From positions 1 to 64,000 of the forward strand of contig JAIWNF010000043.1 of the NCBI GenBank assembly GCA_025093555.1: a DNA stretch of 64,000 nt. Reading direction: 5' to 3'. Below, piece after piece: positions 59,184 through 64,000 of the stretch. Both the position numbers and the translations under genes were made by a program. Each line of letters begins with the position of its first letter. Positions within the stretch are counted from its first letter, which is position 1. Origin of the DNA: Circinella umbellata (Eukaryota > Mucoromycota > Mucoromycetes > Mucorales > Lichtheimiaceae). A model generated the notes under the pieces. It searched no databases. It had not been told where the DNA came from and was given only the letters and a program-made list of their open reading frames with translations.

Positions 59184-60224
59184 ATGACTACAACAAATGG
59201 ATCTTCTTCTAATATTCCTACTTTAAAATTATTATTAATTGGAAATTCTTCAGTTGGTAAAGTGAGTAAAAAAAAAAAAAAACTTCCTGTCCTTTTTAAT
59301 ATTATTTTTATCTTGGTTCCTTATACCTAACTTATAAACACTTTTTTATTTTTATTTTCTCAATTGAAAGAGTTCACTTTTATTACGATTTACCGATGAT
59401 ACGTTTTTACCACAAGAAGTTTCAGCTACCATTGGTATAATATAAATAAATCATATAATTAACTTAGAACCGAAATTTACTTTTGTTAATTCTTTTGTTT
59501 GTTAAATAATAGGTGTTGACTTTAAGGTGAGCATGACAAATATTGAAGGAAAAACATATAAATTGACTATCTGGGTAAGCAACTATTTAGATAAGGATAT
59601 ATATTTTTGTTATAAACAACAACAATAACAATGGTTTATATAGGATACAGCAGGTCAAGAAAGGTTTCGAACATTAACATCATCTTATTATCGTGGAGCA
59701 CAAGGAGTCATTCTTGTTTATGATGTTAGTAGTCGAGATTCTTTTGAAGCATTAGATACTTGGTGGAATGAAGTAAATACTTATTGTTCAAGTCCAGATG
59801 TAGTTAAAATGATTGTTGGTAATAAGGTGGATAAGGTAAAAATAAGATTATAATGTAGAAAATGGTTCATATATATATGTCATTGGATCTAATACATATA
59901 ATATTACGTGTGACAATAATAATCATAGGAATCATCACGGGCTGTAACATATAAAGAAGGTGCTACTATGGCACGTAAATTACAAACATTGTTTATTGAA
60001 TGCAGTGCAAAAACAAATACTGGAGTTCAAGAAGCATTTGAAGAATTGGTTACCAAGGTAAATTGCAAAATAGTAAAATGATCATTACATTGATTTTTAT
60101 TGATTTTCATTGATTTTGGTAGATTATTGAGACACCGAGCTTATGGCAGAAAAAAGAAGCACCTAATAATACTATTCGTGTCAATACACAAAATCAATCT
60201 CAAGCTAGTGGATGTAGTTGTTAA
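59184..60224 (+). CDS. RAB18: Rab18-like small GTPase
   Basis: Vesicle- and lipid-droplet-associated Rab GTPase. Six exons (59184-59261, 59371-59434, 59513-59574, 59644-59835, 59929-60057, 60123-60224) join in frame to 208 aa. P-loop [19 protein letters not shown], effector region SATIGVDFKV, switch [42 protein letters not shown], the guanine motifs GNKVDKE and [17 protein letters not shown], and the prenylation end CSC. The hydrophobic residues after the G-domain and the motif [19 protein letters not shown] fit Rab18 better than Rab1/8. In exon 3 a GTGAGC looks like a donor but is coding ([11 protein letters not shown]). Neighbouring RCL1 and the LINE relic are unrelated. The Rab subclass is fairly confident, not certain. 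Confidence 0.92.
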
Positions 60225-61738
60225 AAAGAAAAACCACTTTTTTTTTGTTCGAGACACATATAAATACAATTTTCTTTTAGATTAGATATATAATAACCCT
60301 TCTTTTTTTTTTGTATAAGTAGGATACCATTTTTTGTTTAATAATATTATAAACTACTTTATCACTCTTTTTAATTTAATCTTATGATTCAACATGTATA
60401 TGACTATAGTATGTAATAGTCATGACTTTTCGTTTTTTGTCAACTATTTGGTTAACTAATTATTATGCTCAGGAATGGTGATACATTGTATAACATAACT
60501 CCATTTTTTCTAAACAAGTGTAGTTACAATTACAATAAAACTTTCTTTATATTAAGTAGTTATCTTTTTTAATTGACAAGTACTCATTCTTGAAGTAAAC
60601 TTTGATGCTTTTCTTTGTTTATGTACGTATTTAAATTCGTAGATTTTTGTTTGATTCATTATCGTTCTTCTAGAAATTCGAGATATAAACAGACTTCATT
60701 AAATATTTTCATATGTATTATAGTAAGTAAGCTGACTACATGCCCATAAGCCCCGGCTAATAATATGGCAAATAATCAAAACAAATGGCATGATATCCAC
60801 TCGTATCATCTAAAATACGTACAGCTCTTAAAATTTTACGGAAGGAAACAGTTTATTCAATAACATGCTGTCTAAAACAAAAATGATTTTGTTTTGTAAG
60901 AGTACTATATAACTAAACTTACTAAAACAAGTCGACGACGGCCTATACATGTTCAATTATTTGGATGAAACCACCTACTTCTATTTTATTAATGTCCTTT
61001 GAAGAAGAAGCTACGAACGTTGATATATATAAATATATATTTTTTATGATATCAATAAAACTACTCGTTAAAGTCCTTTACATCACATCATGAATGGCTT
61101 TGAGAATTTAATTCTCGTTTTTATTTTATTTTTTAATTGTTCCTGGTTCTCATAATTATTTATCTTTGTGCGAAACAAGTGCTCTATAAAGTATTCTATT
61201 TCTCCCCTGTTATGTTTTTCTTCTTATCACCTTTATAATTGTACTATGTCTAGATCATTCTGCCATTATTTAAACTTATAAAGTACAAGTAAAAAAAAAA
61301 ACTTGTGCATCCTGTGAAATCCTGTAAGCTATAGTTTAAATTTATATTTATATGATGGAAGACTCAGTGACCGGCGCCTTTGGGCATAGGGTCGCTTCCT
61401 TGCGGTACGGATGCTTAGAAAGATAATTATAATAAGAGAGAGGAGAGTGACTATAACTGCAAAAAAACCCTCAGTGAGGGGAAAAAGTTATGCGTGTGTA
61501 GGAGTGTAAGGTGAAAAGTCACAAGGTGAATTATGCGAAGAAAATTAATGTAGGATATATATATATATATATACATAGTGTAATGCTGGAAAGGAAGAAA
61601 GAAAAAAAAATACAAAAATGGGGAAAAAATGGTATACACAGTGCAGTTAGTGGAAGCTAAACTAGCAGATAAGAGGTAGAAATTACTGTTCTATGCTTCT
61701 ATCCGTGTGGGGTTGATCATGGATAATTCCAAAGCTTC
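60225..61738. other. Gene-poor region, 1.5 kb
   Basis: 3' flank of the Rab gene, then AT-rich DNA. A minus-strand scrap at 60760-60838 reads RAVRILDDTSGYHAICFDYL in a coding-like way but is broken on both sides. From about 61360 on, less AT-rich sequence includes a small near-palindrome CCCTCAGTGAGGG (61469-61481); together with the downstream pyrimidine run (on the minus strand) it is probably the 3' UTR of the LINE. Confidence 0.5.
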
Positions 61739-62745
61739 CTATGGTGCTGGCTCGTCTTCATCAAAAATTTCATCCGGGTGGCTAAGGATATCAATTTCTC
61801 GAAAGACGCGAATTAATGCAGGCCATACTGCTTTCCATTTTTCTGATGATAGACCTATCTCAGATCTTGGTGTGTTGTTGATTATGAAGTCTAATGGTTG
61901 CATAGAGTAGGTAAGCGGTGATATTGTGCCGTATTTATTGGTAAGGTCAAGAAGCAAATTTGTCAAAAGAGGGTATGTTGAGTAATGCTTCCATTTAGCT
62001 TCTTTGTAGCCACACCGACAATACTTAAGAGGATAGGAAGGTAGCCAGTGCATGCGCCATTTAACAAGGCGATGTCGATCTTTTGAGAAGGCTGGTAAAT
62101 ATAAAATTGGGTCAATAATACGTTTATTGCGCATGCATCTAATGGTTTTGAGTTTATTCCTCCTGGAGATATATTCTTCATCACGTTTTTCATTGATAGC
62201 CTTGGTTACCGGAAATTTTGGCGAGGGGAAGCTGTTGCATAGTGTATTATATCGTTGGTGGAGAGGATTGTTGGTAGTAATTTTCCTCCATTGCTGATCT
62301 GGTTGGTGTTTATCCCAGAGAAAAGAGAGCTCGACTGATCTGGCCATAGTAGAGGTTGGTAGTGTTGGTAATATGGATGCAAACTTGAGCTGTAAGATAC
62401 GTGCCCGTATTTTCATTGATGGTAGGTCTGCCAGCAGCACCATTGGTATAATTGTTGCTGACTGTCTGTTTAAAAGCCTTGCGATTTGATGCCATTTTAA
62501 TGCAAGCATTTTGGGCGTTATCGAGTTTCGTGAGGTGGTTTGTCAATAAAGCTGCAATGGCAATTTCGTATTCTAATACTAGCCATATAAAAGTACGGTA
62601 TGACCGAAGTGCTGGCCATAATCCAATACCATATAGATGAATGCCCAATTGACGAAGTAGAGCCATGTTACCTGTTGCTTTGGATGGGCGCTCCTGTAAG
62701 CTATACCTATTTAGGAATCGGGAGATCTTAATTGGAATTTATATA
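61739..62745 (-). mobile_element. 5'-truncated LINE (non-LTR retrotransposon) with the C-terminal end of reverse transcriptase
   Basis: Minus-strand coding begins abruptly near 62745 (IKISRFLNRYSLQERPSKAT) and continues GNMALLRQLGIHLYGIGLWP, SYRTFIWLVLEYEIAIAALL, LTKLDNAQNACIKMA, typical of the part of a LINE protein just after the RT fingers and thumb. Near 62505-62515 the frame shifts, and the second frame runs IIPMVLLADLPSMKIRARIL to the stop at 61739, with RCGYKEAKWKHYSTYPLL where many LINE proteins have a C-terminal zinc-like motif. The catalytic RT domain and the endonuclease are missing, so it is dead on arrival through 5' truncation. The order (frameshift plus truncation) shows a single old insertion. 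The clade is not resolved. Confidence 0.85.
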
Positions 62746-63694
62746 ACTATAACGTCGTTATAATATGGAAGTGTAGTAAAAGAATATACAAAACAAATGG
62801 AATGACTAACTAGTTATCAGGATAAATAGAGTTAAAATATATAAGTTCTGATATAGAAACTATTGAATGTTAATTGACAGCTATTGAACTCGAGGTTAAA
62901 CTTATAAAGAATACATAAAGTAATTATTGTTAGATAGACTGATGAAAGAAAGATGTGAGTGATAATAGAGAAATCATCATGATATACTTCCCCCCCCCCT
63001 GTACCTATAGTTTCTAAATCTGCTTTTTATTTCTTCAGATAATTGTACATAGGCGTAAATGATAATAAGATTAAAAATAAAGAGCGAGTCCTAGTAATAT
63101 CAATAATATTACTTATTATATTAAGCCTCCAGTCAATGGAATTGGATCTCAATTGTAATACGCAACTTTCAGTCAGTTATTTCTTTACTACTTGCTAATA
63201 TTATGTATAATGAATCGAATACAAAATTTAAAGGAGATCATTTTATAATAGAAATATCTTTTTCTGATTAATGTGCTGTACAATATAGCAGTATACTTAT
63301 CACAGTACGAAAATATGATCATGTTAATAACTACATGTTATAATAAACTTGTCACTCATCAAAAATTAAAGATTCAATGTATAATATTATCAACATCATA
63401 ATAAAAGAGCGAGTTCAATCAAAAATATATATTAAAAAAAACTGCATATTATTAGGATTATATACTTGTTATATATAAAAATATCAACATCAGGGATTTG
63501 CATTGATTTATTGTAACTAAGCCACGACTAAAAAAGTCTCCCCCCCCATTATTTTAGAATGAGATTTGTCGGTCTTACAAAAAAAAAAGTTGGGATTTTT
63601 TTTTTTTGCATTTTTTTTTTTTTTTTTGGCTTGATTTTATATATTCCCTCCCCTTTTTCTTTTTTTTCAACAACTAATTTAAAAAGACTACATT
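62746..63694. other. AT-rich intergenic and promoter of the bystin gene
   Basis: Beyond the LINE truncation point the sequence is AT-rich with no gene. C runs occur at 62991 and 63541 and long T runs (63597-63628) directly precede the bystin leader. Confidence 0.5.
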
Positions 63695-64000
63695 ATGGGT
63701 AAAGATAAAAGACCTAATGGAAAAGCTCCACGCCATGACCCACTTCATGTTGAATTAGCTGATACTCCTGATCAGGGTATTCGTCGTAAAACTACACGAC
63801 AAAAATTCGTTGACAGGAACCAACAAGACCAAGTTGAAGAGGTAATTTTTTCTTTTTATTAAGATATATATGAAAACTATTAGAGATCTAGGTGTGATTC
63901 AATTATTAGGATCATAAGAGGACTCGATTCAAGACGATTCACAAAGAATAAAAGTTTTTTTTTTCTAATAAATGATTTAATTAACATGCTTTTTTTTTAG
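63695..64000 (+). CDS. ENP1: Bystin / ENP1, first exon (partial, cut by window end)
   Basis: Pre-40S assembly factor needed for 20S pre-rRNA processing. Exon 1 is 63695-63841 (49 codons): MGKDKRPNGKAPRHDPLHVE, then LADTPDQGIRRKTTRQKF. The K-rich start with RHDPL and the following basic linker match the N-terminus of fungal Enp1. The intron starts GTAATT at 63842 and its acceptor TTTTTTTTAG ends exactly at 64000, so exon 2 begins one base beyond the window. Only the variable N-terminus is visible, so the identification is good but not proven. Confidence 0.75.

Overview
This is a nuclear contig from an AT-rich fungus, most likely an early-diverging filamentous one (Mucoromycota, probably Mucorales). 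The reasons are: many short spliceosomal introns with GTAAGT/GTATGT donors and TAG/CAG acceptors; fungal-type Ilv2, Ilv5, Leu2, PacC/Rim101, Fat1 and Efm6 proteins; a TPR plus F-box plus leucine-rich-repeat family; an intracellular protein ending in a chitin-binding module; and a LINE remnant of zygomycete type. The species cannot be told from the sequence. No rRNA, tRNA or CRISPR array was recognised.

Layout. 0-8 kb: mitochondrial ribosomal protein bL17m, a Rac1-type GTPase, and an unnamed disordered protein with a CCHC knuckle and six internal repeats. 8-14.5 kb: gene-poor DNA with a short inverted-repeat transposon. 14.5-25 kb: VPS26, then three branched-chain amino-acid genes, ILV2 (-), ILV5 (+) and LEU2 (+), as consecutive neighbours; ILV2 and ILV5 are divergent around a 1.3 kb spacer with two Gcn4/CPC1-like sites. 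25-30 kb: gene-poor, holding two more transposon-like elements and decayed coding pieces. 30-32.5 kb: a C2/coiled-coil/chitin-binding fusion protein convergent with an EFM6-like methyltransferase. 32.5-36 kb: a relic belt with decayed copies of a membrane-protein gene and of an oxidoreductase gene. 36-49 kb: an intact TPR/F-box/LRR gene, a broken copy of it, a zinc-type alcohol dehydrogenase/quinone oxidoreductase, a TRF4-type poly(A) polymerase and a second TPR/F-box/LRR gene. 50-60 kb: dense housekeeping genes (PacC/Rim101-like factor, FAT1-like acyl-CoA synthetase, SmD3, RCL1, Rab18-like GTPase). 60-64 kb: a 5'-truncated LINE and the first exon of a bystin/ENP1 gene cut by the window edge.

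ILV2, ILV5 and LEU2 act in one pathway: acetolactate synthase, then ketol-acid reductoisomerase, then isopropylmalate dehydrogenase on the leucine branch. RCL1 and bystin both serve 40S ribosome assembly, but are separated by other genes. The rest is functionally mixed.

Exon boundaries were placed by hand from splice consensus, reading frame and family similarity. All multi-exon models close in frame. One needs a non-canonical AT donor (alcohol dehydrogenase, position 41376). No database search was run, so family names rest on recognised motifs.
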